DNA from: Rhodobacteraceae bacterium M385
GTDB taxonomy: Bacteria; Pseudomonadota; Alphaproteobacteria; Rhodobacterales; Rhodobacteraceae
Direction: 5' to 3'
Assembly: GCA_025141835.1 (NCBI GenBank)
Contig: CP081102.1
Span: forward strand, 806,001-870,000
Length of the DNA stretch: 64,000 nucleotides
Positions 55,053 to 63,769 of the stretch are shown here, one piece after another. The first letter of the stretch is position 1. Every line of letters begins with the position of its first letter. The translations under genes were made by a program, and so were the position numbers. Under the pieces are notes generated by a model. It made no database searches and had not been told where the DNA came from. It worked only from the letters and a program-made list of their open reading frames with translations.

Positions 55053-56873
55053 ATGGCCTCTAGCACTGAATACCCACTTTTCCGCGAGGCTTTGGGGCGA
55101 CACCTTGGGTCGCTCCAGGGCCTCTCGGGCGTTCAGGCGTTCCTGCGGGAAGGCGACGGCTTGTGGCAGGAGGCCGCTCGCTTCGGCAAAATCGACGAAG
55201 CGCGGATGATGCCGACCCTGGATGCCTACACCCCCGACGGGGGCGGCGCGGTCGAGGCCGTGGCCGGGGTCACGAACGGGTGGGCGGCTCATTACATGGT
55301 GGGCGGCGCGGGGCTGGACCTTGTCTTGATGCTACGCCTTGATGGGGTGGCCCCTGCGGATCTTCAGACACAGTTAACCTTGGTGGAAACGCGGGTGGGC
55401 TGGCTTCTGGTCGCCGCGCTCAGCGATTGCAGCGCCCAGATCGGCGCAATCGCCGTTGGCACCGAAGTGGGCAGCCAGATCCTGTTGGATGCCTCGCGTG
55501 CGCGAAACCGCCGGCAACTGACCGATCAATGGGTCGCGCGGCTGGAAAAGGCGCTGACCCCTGATTTGATCGCTGTCACCTGGTTGAAGGGCGACAAACC
55601 CAAGCTGCACGCACTGTCGGGCGGCGGCGTCGTAGACCGCAACAGCGAAGCCCGCAGCCAGATCGAGGCGATCGCCGATCATGCGGTGCGGGCCCGGTCG
55701 CCGCAGATTGTGGACGTGGTGGACGTCACCGATGATGACAACGCCCTTCCGGCGGTCACCGATGACCAACTGCCCGACCCAAAGGACCAGATCCTTTTGG
55801 AAGACACGATGGCGCGTATTCGTGTTTTGGGGGGCAGCCGGGGTCTTTCGCTGCCGGTCTATGGCGGGGATGATCCCAAGGCGGTTGTGGTGTGCATCTG
55901 GGCCGATGGCTCCTCCGCTGGGGAGGTCCACCCCGAGTCCGCCGATCTTTTGGCGCAGGTTCTCAGCACCTCTCTCACGATCCAAAATCGCGCGTTTCCT
56001 TCCATTTGGCGTCGTTTGGGCAATTGGAGTTGGGCGATTATTCGCGGCATCTTCGGCCCTACGGTCTGGCGCCTGAAGCTGTTTGTATTGCTCGTTGCCT
56101 GCACCGTCATTGGGCTGGCCCTATGGCCGTCCCAGTTCCAGCCGACGTTTTCCGCCCGGATCGAGGCGCAGGAACGTCGCGTCGTCTCGGCCCCTTATGA
56201 TGGGTTCCTGGCGCAAGCCCCGTTTCAATTGGGTGATGCGATTGCACCGGGTGAAGTGATCGTGGCGCTCGAAGATAATGAGCTGGTGTTGCAGGTCGCG
56301 GAGGCACAATCGGAGCTGACGGAGATCGCCAGCGAAATGCAGGCCGCCCGCGCGCAACGCGATAGTGCAGGGGTGCAAAGCCTGGAAGCGCAGAGCCGCC
56401 AAATTCAGGTGCGCCTTGATTTACTGGAACGGCAATTGGACCTCGCCCGGTTCGAGGCAGAGGCCGCTTCGGTCGTGGTCGGCGGCGATGCGTGGCGGCG
56501 CGTCGGTGGTCGTGTACGCTTGGGGGAGCCATTGCTAGAGCTGGCCGCCCCCGATCGATTCCGCGTGTTGGTCTTCATCGACGAGGAATGGGTCGCGGAC
56601 CTTGCGCCCCCGGTGGCGGGCACCTTGTTGCTGACCGCCCATCCCGGCGCGCCCATTGATGTGACCTTAACCAGCATCACCTCGGACCCGCAGGTGCGCG
56701 ACGGCGTGAACACGTTCTCGGCTTGGATGGACATCGAGGCCGAGCCTGATGTGGTTTTGCTCGACGGTATGCGCGGAGTTGTGCGGGTTGAGGGGGGCGA
56801 AACCTCTATGCTTGGCGCGTATACGCGCGGCGCAGCGCGGTGGCTGCGGCGCACTATTTGGCGGTGGAGCTAA
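55053..56873 (+). CDS. HlyD-family adaptor with N-terminal GAF-like cytoplasmic region
   Basis: The protein has 606 residues. Residues 1-340 lack a signal peptide and are predicted cytoplasmic; residues about 150-315 resemble a GAF sensor domain (TDQWVARLEKALTPDLIAVTWL, then RGLSLPVYGGDDPKAVVVCIW). One membrane helix follows (LKLFVLLVACTVIGLALWP, about 345-363). The periplasmic part has a lipoyl half-motif (APYDGFLAQAPFQLGDAIAPGE), a short coiled coil of about 60 residues, and beta-barrel strands. Such adaptors bridge an inner-membrane machine to TolC. A GAF-like domain on an adaptor is unusual and could sense a cytoplasmic ligand or bind a motor protein. It is 28 bases after the giant gene and 6 bases before the M50 gene. 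Confidence 0.8.
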   Translation: MASSTEYPLFREALGRHLGSLQGLSGVQAFLREGDGLWQEAARFGKIDEARMMPTLDAYTPDGGGAVEAVAGVTNGWAAHYMVGGAGLDLVLMLRLDGVAPADLQTQLTLVETRVGWLLVAALSDCSAQIGAIAVGTEVGSQILLDASRARNRRQLTDQWVARLEKALTPDLIAVTWLKGDKPKLHALSGGGVVDRNSEARSQIEAIADHAVRARSPQIVDVVDVTDDDNALPAVTDDQLPDPKDQILLEDTMARIRVLGGSRGLSLPVYGGDDPKAVVVCIWADGSSAGEVHPESADLLAQVLSTSLTIQNRAFPSIWRRLGNWSWAIIRGIFGPTVWRLKLFVLLVACTVIGLALWPSQFQPTFSARIEAQERRVVSAPYDGFLAQAPFQLGDAIAPGEVIVALEDNELVLQVAEAQSELTEIASEMQAARAQRDSAGVQSLEAQSRQIQVRLDLLERQLDLARFEAEAASVVVGGDAWRRVGGRVRLGEPLLELAAPDRFRVLVFIDEEWVADLAPPVAGTLLLTAHPGAPIDVTLTSITSDPQVRDGVNTFSAWMDIEAEPDVVLLDGMRGVVRVEGGETSMLGAYTRGAARWLRRTIWRWS

Positions 56874-56879
56874 ACGCCT

Positions 56880-58997
56880 ATGGGAACCCTCAGGCATCCC
56901 GATTGGCACCTGCTATCTGACCAGTGTTTTCGCCGTCGGGCGGCTGTTGAAACCAGCCATCAAATGTTTCGGGGCGACGCCTTTATCGTTTTGTCTGACA
57001 CGGTGACCGGACAACACCTGCGCCTGACTGAACGCGCCCAGGAGCTGTGGCAAATGTTCGATGGGCGCAGCACCCTTGGGGATATCTGGGCCGTCCTGAT
57101 GCGCCGTCCCGCCATCGCACCGACCCAAGGGGAATTGGTGGATTGGGTGATGCAATTGGTCGGTTCAGGCCTGTTGCTGTCGGACCATGATCTGGACCCG
57201 CAACACCTGAGCGATCGTACCGGAAAACGCCGGACCGCGGCAGTAGAGCAGCGGTTCATCAGCCCCTTGGCCGTGAAGGTGAAGCTGTTTGACCCAAGCG
57301 CCTTGGTCCGGGTGACGTACCCTTTTGTGTCGCTTCTATTCACGCCCCTTGGGGGGCTAACGATTGCGGCGTTGGTGGTGTCGGCCGTCATCATGGCCCT
57401 GATGAACGCAGAGGCTTTGCTGCAAACAACGGATCAGTCGTTGATCTCGCAGGGCGGGCTTTTGTCACTGGCGCTGGCCTATCCGATCATGAAGGGCCTG
57501 CATGAATTGGCCCATTGCTACGCTCTTAAACGCTTCGGCGGGGAGGTGCGTGAATTTGGCGTCATGCTGCTGGTCATGTTCCCGGTCCCCTATGTAGAGG
57601 CGTCGGCCGCCAGCACTTTGCCCTCCAAATATGCGCGTATGATGGTGGGGGCAGCGGGTATCGTGGCAGAGGTTCTGATTGCCTCCATCGCCATGATTAT
57701 CTGGCTCCAGATTGAACCGGGGCTGGAACGGGCGCTTCTGTTCAACTTCGTGCTGATCGGCTCGATCTCGACCATCGTGTTCAACGGCAATCCGCTGCTG
57801 AAGTTCGACGCCTATTTCGTGCTGGCCGATTGGTTGGAGATGCCAAACCTAGCCCAAAGGTCGGGCGAGTACCTTCAAGACCGTTTCCTGTCGCGGATCA
57901 TTGGCCTGCGCCAAGAGGTCGAGCCTCGCCCAGGAGAGGCGCGGATATTGGCGATCTACGGCGTCGCGTCCTTGGGCTATCGGTTGCTTCTGACCATGAC
58001 CATCGCTTTGATCGTATCGTCATGGTTCTATATTTTCGGGATATTATTGGCCGCGTGGGCCATCATAATGGGGGTGGTCTGGCCTCTGTTCAAAGTTGTC
58101 AAAAAGGGTGTTCGCATGGCGCGGGTTCAAAACCGGACACGGCGGGCCAGCGTAAGGTTGGCGCTGTTTCTTGTGATATCGATTGGCTTGCTGGCCTTTG
58201 TCCCTCTGCCGTTCTTCGCCCGTGGGGAAGGGCGTGTCGTCCCGCTTCCCGGCGCCGAGGTTTCTGCGGCAACGGCGGGGCTTTTATCCCTAAGCGAAGC
58301 GGACGAAGGGGCCATGGTCGCCCGTGGCGCGACGCTGGTTGAATTATCCAACCCGGTGCAATCGGCCCGTCGTGAGGCCCTGGCGATGAACGTGGCCTTC
58401 CTTGAGGACGCGTTGGAGCGTAGCGGCCTTGGCGTGGCCGAGCGCCAGCGATTTGAGCGCGAGTTGGAAGTCGCCCGCGCCAGTTTGGCAAACGCGCAGG
58501 TCCTGGAAGATGCGCTGGCGGTCCGATCGCCGCTCGATGGACGCTTGAGTTGGACAGCAGGACAAGCCCCAACGCCGGGCACGTTCGTGTTTCGGGGCGA
58601 TAGGTTGGGCTATGTCATCAGCCCGGATGCGCTTCAGATCGTGGCCGCGATCCCGGCGGCATACTCGGGCCGTGCCGATGGCGCTGCATCGGTTGAATTT
58701 CGCTTGCCGGATGAACAGACCTTCACCGTGCCTTTCGCCCGTGAACGGGTAGTGGATGTCGGGCAGCAAGTGCCGCCAGAATTGCTTAGGTCCGTGGGCG
58801 GGCCGGTGCCTGAGCAACCCGGAAACCCGGGCATGGCCTTGGATTCCCGGTGGATCATCTGGGCCGCTCCAGATCGGGACCTATCGCAATGGGCGGGGGC
58901 TCATGTGGAGGCCCGGGTTGATCTTGGCCGCGCCAGCGCCTTGGCACAGGCGCAGTTCCACCTGCGTCGGTTGTTCCTGCGGGTCACGAGATTCTAG
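56880..58997 (+). CDS. PqqD-like / M50 site-2-type protease / HlyD fusion membrane protein
   Basis: The 705-residue protein combines three parts. Residues about 15-105 look like a PqqD-type winged helix (FIVLSDTVTGQHLRLTERAQ, then ELWQMFDGRSTLGDIW), the fold that binds leader peptides of modified peptides. Residues 140-420 are a multi-helix M50 region with HELAH at 208-212 and NGNPLLKFDAYF at 302-313, giving the third zinc ligand D310. The C-terminal 250 residues hold a membrane helix (LFLVISIGLLAFVPLPFFA) and HlyD-like lipoyl/coiled-coil/barrel segments. All three zinc ligands are present, so it may be active. It could process or guide the giant protein during export. It lies between the GAF-HlyD and SecA-like genes. 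Confidence 0.8.
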   Translation: MGTLRHPDWHLLSDQCFRRRAAVETSHQMFRGDAFIVLSDTVTGQHLRLTERAQELWQMFDGRSTLGDIWAVLMRRPAIAPTQGELVDWVMQLVGSGLLLSDHDLDPQHLSDRTGKRRTAAVEQRFISPLAVKVKLFDPSALVRVTYPFVSLLFTPLGGLTIAALVVSAVIMALMNAEALLQTTDQSLISQGGLLSLALAYPIMKGLHELAHCYALKRFGGEVREFGVMLLVMFPVPYVEASAASTLPSKYARMMVGAAGIVAEVLIASIAMIIWLQIEPGLERALLFNFVLIGSISTIVFNGNPLLKFDAYFVLADWLEMPNLAQRSGEYLQDRFLSRIIGLRQEVEPRPGEARILAIYGVASLGYRLLLTMTIALIVSSWFYIFGILLAAWAIIMGVVWPLFKVVKKGVRMARVQNRTRRASVRLALFLVISIGLLAFVPLPFFARGEGRVVPLPGAEVSAATAGLLSLSEADEGAMVARGATLVELSNPVQSARREALAMNVAFLEDALERSGLGVAERQRFERELEVARASLANAQVLEDALAVRSPLDGRLSWTAGQAPTPGTFVFRGDRLGYVISPDALQIVAAIPAAYSGRADGAASVEFRLPDEQTFTVPFARERVVDVGQQVPPELLRSVGGPVPEQPGNPGMALDSRWIIWAAPDRDLSQWAGAHVEARVDLGRASALAQAQFHLRRLFLRVTRF

Positions 58998-59008
58998 GGG
59001 CCGTTGGA

Positions 59009-60919
59009 ATGGCGCAGCGCGCGACATTGAAGGCTTTCGCCCGTTCCCGGCAGCGCCCGGTGCGCCGCGAAGTGGCCCCTCTGTCGCGGATGCGGTTGTT
59101 CTGGGATGAATGGATCGCTTGGCGGCTGGCCACGCGGTCTGACCGCATCGGGGCCATGCAGAAGGCCATCGCCAGCCAGCGGAGCCGCTATGAAGGATTG
59201 GAAGCGGACGCGCTACATGCGCTTTTTGCCAAGCCGCTGAGGGCCGAGGATTTGATGGACGCCACCCAAGGCGCGGAACGCTTCTGCGCGGTGCTGGAAG
59301 TGTTTCGTCGGGAAACGGGTCTGCGCTTGCGCGACAACCAAATCGAATGCGCGCTGCGCCTTCTGTCGGGGACTTGCGTAGAGCTGCGAACTGGTGAAGG
59401 GAAGACACTCGCGGCGGGCATGGCGGCGATCACGGCGGCAAGTGTTGGCGTGTCGGTCCATGTGGTGACGGTGAATGACTATCTGGCGCAACGCGACCAC
59501 GAGCTGATCGCCCCGATGGCGCGTTTTGTTGGCGTAAGCTCGGCAGTCATGCAGCAGGACGACAAGGACGATGACCGGCGCGTGGGCTACGATCACGACA
59601 TCATCTACGGCACCAACAAGATCGTGGTGTTTGACCATCTGCGCGACAAACGCGAGCAACGCACCTTGGGCGATAGTCATCGGCCCCGGCAAACCGGGCA
59701 GGCGCTTGCGATTATTGATGAGGCGGACTCGGTCCTGATAGATGACGCAACCGTGCCGATGATCCTGTCCGAGCCTGCGGACCCACCTCCGGCGGTGGAC
59801 ATGTATCTGTTCCGTCAGCTTGTTGAATTCGCAGCGGCTTTGACCGAGGGCGCGGAACGTGTCCGCGATAAGCGCGGCAGTTGGCGTTTGACCACGCGAG
59901 GTCTCGGCTTGTTGGAACGTGCGGCTTCGGGCTGGCGCCATCCCCTGGCAAGAACCTCGGACATTATCGAACTGGCAGAGACAGCGCTGATGGCGCGCTA
60001 TGGGTTCCTGGAGGGGGTCGCCTACATCGTGCAAGACGATGAGATCGTGATGATCGACCAGGCCACGGGGCGGCTGATGCCGGATCGAAAGTGGGACTAC
60101 GGCTTGCAGCAAATGGTCGAATTGGTCGCGGGCGTGCCGCCCAGTAATGAGACCCGCACCGTCGGGCAGATCACGCAACAGACCTATTTTCGCCAGTACC
60201 GTATTCTGTCCGGGCTGACGGGAACCGCCAAGGAATGCAGGGGAGAGTTCTGGGCCATCTACGGTCTGGCCGTCTGGCCCGTCGCCCCCCATGCCAAAAG
60301 CCAGTTGCAGGGGAGCCGCCTGAAAGTATTCCGCACCGAGGCTCAGAAATGGGAGGCCGTCGCCCGCCGCGCCATAGACGTGGCAAAGACACGCGCGGTG
60401 CTGATCGGCTTGAATGACGTGGCCGAAAGCGCCGCGTTGCAAGCGACCTTCGCCCGGTTGCAACGCGAAGTCGCCGTTCTTGATGCATTGTCAGAGGCGC
60501 AGGAGGCAGAGCTGGTGGCCTGCGCGGGCATACAGGGCACGATCACGATCGCCACCCACTTGGCGGGCCGTGGCACCGACATTTCCTTGTCGAAGGACGT
60601 AAAGGCAGCGGGCGGACTGCATGTCATAATCGGCTCTGTCATGCCCTCGGGGCGGTTGGAGCGGCAGCTTTATGGGCGGGCCGGGCGGCAGGGTGATCCG
60701 GGCAGCTATGACACGATGGTCAGCCTTCAGGACCGCGGGTTGATCGAGGGGGCCTTTTCCCTCGCGCGGCGCGGTGCGACGTGGTTGCTGCGTCTGGGCG
60801 CGTTTCCCGCCCGAAGCCTGTCGCAGATTCAAGCAGATCGGGATCGCAGATCGCGGACAATGCGGCGGCAGACACTACTGCGCGAACAGGATATGATTAA
60901 ACGGTTGGGCTATCGCTAA
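59009..60919 (+). CDS. SecA-like translocase ATPase lacking C-terminal scaffold and wing domains
   Basis: The 636-residue protein keeps the SecA motor: TGEGKT (128-133), VHVVTVNDYLAQRD, Walker B IIDEADSVLID (235-245; SecA usually has DEVD), a preprotein-crosslinking-type region, GLTGTAKECRGEFWAIYGL near 400, HLAGRGTDISLS (GRGTD at 520-524), and GRAGRQGDPGS near 557. Only about 70 residues follow, so the helical scaffold, helical wing and zinc-binding tail of housekeeping SecA (about 900 residues) are absent. It is cytoplasmic by sequence. Position in the operon suggests that it drives export of the giant protein. An RNA-helicase-like role is unlikely given the SecA-specific motifs. Confidence 0.88.
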   Translation: MAQRATLKAFARSRQRPVRREVAPLSRMRLFWDEWIAWRLATRSDRIGAMQKAIASQRSRYEGLEADALHALFAKPLRAEDLMDATQGAERFCAVLEVFRRETGLRLRDNQIECALRLLSGTCVELRTGEGKTLAAGMAAITAASVGVSVHVVTVNDYLAQRDHELIAPMARFVGVSSAVMQQDDKDDDRRVGYDHDIIYGTNKIVVFDHLRDKREQRTLGDSHRPRQTGQALAIIDEADSVLIDDATVPMILSEPADPPPAVDMYLFRQLVEFAAALTEGAERVRDKRGSWRLTTRGLGLLERAASGWRHPLARTSDIIELAETALMARYGFLEGVAYIVQDDEIVMIDQATGRLMPDRKWDYGLQQMVELVAGVPPSNETRTVGQITQQTYFRQYRILSGLTGTAKECRGEFWAIYGLAVWPVAPHAKSQLQGSRLKVFRTEAQKWEAVARRAIDVAKTRAVLIGLNDVAESAALQATFARLQREVAVLDALSEAQEAELVACAGIQGTITIATHLAGRGTDISLSKDVKAAGGLHVIIGSVMPSGRLERQLYGRAGRQGDPGSYDTMVSLQDRGLIEGAFSLARRGATWLLRLGAFPARSLSQIQADRDRRSRTMRRQTLLREQDMIKRLGYR

Positions 60920-60934
60920 AACAGGAGGCGTCGG

Positions 60935-61657
60935 ATGACTCGGATGGGAATGAAGGTGGCTGTTGCCATAGTGGGTTTGCTGCTGGCCGGGCCGGCGGCG
61001 GCGCAAATGGCCGCGCCTTTGACTTGCCTGTTGGTGCCCGCACGCACCAGCGACATCGGCTCGGACCGCAGCGGCATTGTCATCGCCGTAGAGGTCACGC
61101 GCGGCGATTTCGTAGAAGCAGGCGACCCCTTGGTGCATTTCGATACCCGCTTGGCCGAGGCGGATTTACAAGTGGCCCAGATCACCATCGACGGCCTGCA
61201 AGAACGCCTTGGTCGCAGCGAAGGCCTGTTGAACCGCAACCTGATTTCCCGCGATGAGATTGAAGCCTTGCGCACCGATCTGGCCCTTGCCAGTGCCGAA
61301 CAGGCGCGCGCACAGATTGAGGTCGAACGCGGCACCATTCGCGCCCCTTTCGCTGGATACGTCGCCGAAGTCGCGATCGCCGTGGGTGAATTGATAGGGC
61401 CCGAGCCTTTGTTGCGGATCATCGAGGTGAGCGAGCTGGAAGCCGAACTGGTGTTCCTTGCCGGCGCATTCGGTGAGTTTTCCATCGGCCAAGACATCGC
61501 TTTGTCGGTGGAGCTGACCCAAGCCAATGTGGCCGCCTCGGTCACGGCGATTGACCCGTTTATCGACCCTACGTCCAACACCTTCACCGTCAGGGCCGGG
61601 ATCGACAATTCGGACCGTGCGATCCCTGCGGGCAGTAGCTGTGCTGTGGCGAATTAG
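60935..61657 (+). CDS. Short secreted HlyD/RND-type periplasmic adaptor
   Basis: The 240-residue protein has a signal peptide (MKVAVAIVGLLLAGPAAA, cleavage before QMAAP). Two lipoyl halves are visible (GIVIAVEVTRGDFVEAGDPL and APFAGYVAEVAIAVGELIGP) around a short helical hairpin of about 60 residues (ADLQVAQITIDGLQERLGRS), then beta-barrel strands ending at the C-terminus. It is shorter than typical RND adaptors because the membrane-proximal domain is cut back. A strong ribosome site (AGGAGG) precedes the ATG. It is the last gene of the plus-strand run that begins with the giant gene and probably contacts the TolC-like channel. Confidence 0.88.
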   Translation: MTRMGMKVAVAIVGLLLAGPAAAQMAAPLTCLLVPARTSDIGSDRSGIVIAVEVTRGDFVEAGDPLVHFDTRLAEADLQVAQITIDGLQERLGRSEGLLNRNLISRDEIEALRTDLALASAEQARAQIEVERGTIRAPFAGYVAEVAIAVGELIGPEPLLRIIEVSELEAELVFLAGAFGEFSIGQDIALSVELTQANVAASVTAIDPFIDPTSNTFTVRAGIDNSDRAIPAGSSCAVAN

Positions 61658-61666
61658 TCGGGCGAA

Positions 61667-62428
61667 TTATCCGGCTAGGGCGAGCGCGGCCAAGACTTCT
61701 GACGGGCTGCTTTCCAGATAGATCGTCAGAAATGGACCCTTCTGGGTGTCGGTCCCGCCCGCCAGATGCACAAGGTCGTGCTGGGAAAGTGCCTCCACAA
61801 TCGCTTGGCCGCCCTCACGTGCTGCTAGGGGGGCGGCCCATTCGGCAAACTTTGCACGGTCCAGTTGCGCCCGCCGCACGGTCGTCAACCAAGAGGTCCG
61901 CTCTGCCCCCAAAGTCCGGGTGCAAATCGCCGTTTCAGCGTCCAAATCGGCAAAGGCCGCGTCCGACTTTGCGCTATCCAGTCCAAAGGCTTCGAAGGTC
62001 TGCGCCATCGGCGGCCAGAAATCTGCTTTCGGCGCGACCGGCCGACAATAATAATCATCGGTCCGCACCTTGCCTGAGGGCAGCAGCTTAAAGCCCTTGT
62101 AAAGGGGGAAGGGCTGAAGGTTTCCAGCATCGACCCGGGCGGCCAGAACCTCCCAATATTGGGTATAAACCCGGACAGAAGTACGATCACACCGAAGCGC
62201 AAGCCCGATGGCATCGGCACCGGGCAGGGCGGACGACCAAGCGGACAGCAGCGTTTTGGGTAGTCCCAAATCAACAGCAGCAGTGGCAATTAGTTCTGCC
62301 GCTTGAACCGAGGTCTCAAAGAAGAAAAGCACCCGCTTTTCGATGCCACTTTCGGTGATCGACCATGATTGTTCACAAGCATCGGCGTTGTGCGCGAGCT
62401 GATTTAGCTGAGCGTGTGTTTTGTCCAT
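61667..62428 (-). CDS. Protein of unknown function, opposite strand within the giant-protein locus
   Basis: The 253-residue soluble protein begins MDKTHAQLNQLAHNADACEQ and has no signal peptide or membrane segment. Distinct segments are GADAIGLALRCDRTSVRVYT, PFPLYKGFKLLPSGKVRTDDYYCRP and AERTSWLTTVRRAQLDRAKF. I recognise no family. It is convergent with the short HlyD gene, 9 bases from its stop, and divergent from the Omp85 gene with 134 bases between starts. A longer form starting at 62521 is possible but has an unlikely N-terminus and a start near the Omp85 promoter. Its place inside the locus hints at a linked role, without other support. Confidence 0.7.
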   Translation of the reverse strand: MDKTHAQLNQLAHNADACEQSWSITESGIEKRVLFFFETSVQAAELIATAAVDLGLPKTLLSAWSSALPGADAIGLALRCDRTSVRVYTQYWEVLAARVDAGNLQPFPLYKGFKLLPSGKVRTDDYYCRPVAPKADFWPPMAQTFEAFGLDSAKSDAAFADLDAETAICTRTLGAERTSWLTTVRRAQLDRAKFAEWAAPLAAREGGQAIVEALSQHDLVHLAGGTDTQKGPFLTIYLESSPSEVLAALALAG

Positions 62429-62562
62429 GCCACACGATGGAGCATGTGACGGGTTGTTAAAAGACACAGTCGGAAACTTTTGCGGGATTTTCACAATGGA
62501 TGTCTTGGAGAATTCGAACATTTTCCCTAGCGTAAACCGCAGAATATGTGTCGGGGGACAGC

Positions 62563-63717
62563 ATGCATTTTATCAAATTTACTATTGTTACGCTTTTGTG
62601 CGCGTATGGGGGGCTGGCAAACGCGCAGACCGCGTCTGATGGGGACGTCGCGCCCGCTGCCGCAGAAGAGGCGTTCAACCCGAACCCGATTGCTAACCTG
62701 TCGGCTCGTATTGGCTACAACACCGATTCTGGTTTTGTTGGCGGGCTAGGTTATGCAACGGAACGGTTCTTGGGGCAGGATGCCGATTTCAGCATGCGGA
62801 TCGAGGCGCAAGAAAGCGCGACCCGCTTCAACGTCGCCTATAGCAACGATGCGGTTTTTGGTGATTCGCCGCGGTTCGGCCTGACGCTGTCGCATTCTGA
62901 AACCACCGCCGGCGACGTCTATGGTTTCGCATCCACCGCGACGCGGCTGCAACCCCGGTTGACCTGGGACTTGTCCGAGCGTCAGCGCCTGTCGGCCTAT
63001 GTTTCGTTGTCTCGCAACGAGGTGGGGACCGTTGATCCAACCAACTCCATTTTGATTCGCAACGACGAGGGGCAGCAACAGCGCTACTCACTAGGGGCGA
63101 CCTATCAGGCTGCGTTGCCCATTGAAGGGGATGGTCCCCTGCGCCGGGCGCGGTTCAGCTTTGGGCTGGAAACAGGCCACACCAGCCGCGATCACAGCTT
63201 CACGATTGTCACCGCCCGCGCGACGTTGGTTCACTCGTTCTCGGATGGTAATATCGTCGTCGGCAGCTCGGTTCGGCTGGGACACATGGCCACGATGGAA
63301 GGCACATCCAACATCGGGGATCGCTTTGTGTTGGGCAGCAGCTCTCTGCGGGGGTTTGCGTTCGGCGGCTTCGGCCCGCGTGACCTTGCAGTTGCCAATA
63401 CACCGGCTTTGGGCGGTACGTCCTATGGCATCGGCCGGTTTGACGCGCGTTTCCCCAATGCTTTCGGGGAGGATTCGACCCTGACGCCAGGCGTTTTCCT
63501 GGATGTCGGCAGCCTTTGGGGCTTGGACGATATCAACGGCGGCGTGGCTGGGGCGGACCCGGTGGATGACGCGGCTCATTTGCGCAGTTCTGTCGGCGTG
63601 TCGTTGCGAATCGACTCAGGCATCGGCCCGTTCAACCTGTTTCTGGCAATGCCGCTGGAAGAGCGTGACTACGACCAAACCCAGGAATTCGGTATTTCCT
63701 TCAGCCAGAGCTTCTAA
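62563..63717 (+). CDS. Omp85 (BamA/TamA-type) beta-barrel without POTRA domains
   Basis: The 384-residue protein has a signal peptide (MHFIKFTIVTLLCAYGGLANAQ) and about 20 linker residues, then goes straight into the Omp85 barrel (NLSARIGYNTDSGFVGGLGY). The loop-6 motif SSSLRGFAFGGFGPRD (LRGF at 262-265), LGGTSYGIGRFDARFP, FLDVGSLWGLDD and the terminal phenylalanine (SQSF) are typical of the C-terminal surface-antigen domain. BamA and TamA also have POTRA domains, which are absent here by length. It should sit in the outer membrane. Its role may be insertion or surface anchoring of a partner. GGGGGA precedes the ATG; an in-frame GTG lies at 62548. Confidence 0.85.
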   Translation: MHFIKFTIVTLLCAYGGLANAQTASDGDVAPAAAEEAFNPNPIANLSARIGYNTDSGFVGGLGYATERFLGQDADFSMRIEAQESATRFNVAYSNDAVFGDSPRFGLTLSHSETTAGDVYGFASTATRLQPRLTWDLSERQRLSAYVSLSRNEVGTVDPTNSILIRNDEGQQQRYSLGATYQAALPIEGDGPLRRARFSFGLETGHTSRDHSFTIVTARATLVHSFSDGNIVVGSSVRLGHMATMEGTSNIGDRFVLGSSSLRGFAFGGFGPRDLAVANTPALGGTSYGIGRFDARFPNAFGEDSTLTPGVFLDVGSLWGLDDINGGVAGADPVDDAAHLRSSVGVSLRIDSGIGPFNLFLAMPLEERDYDQTQEFGISFSQSF

Positions 63718-63769
63718 GGAACGCTCTCGTCCCCTCGAGGTTAGGCGCTACGCCAGCATACGGCTTGTG

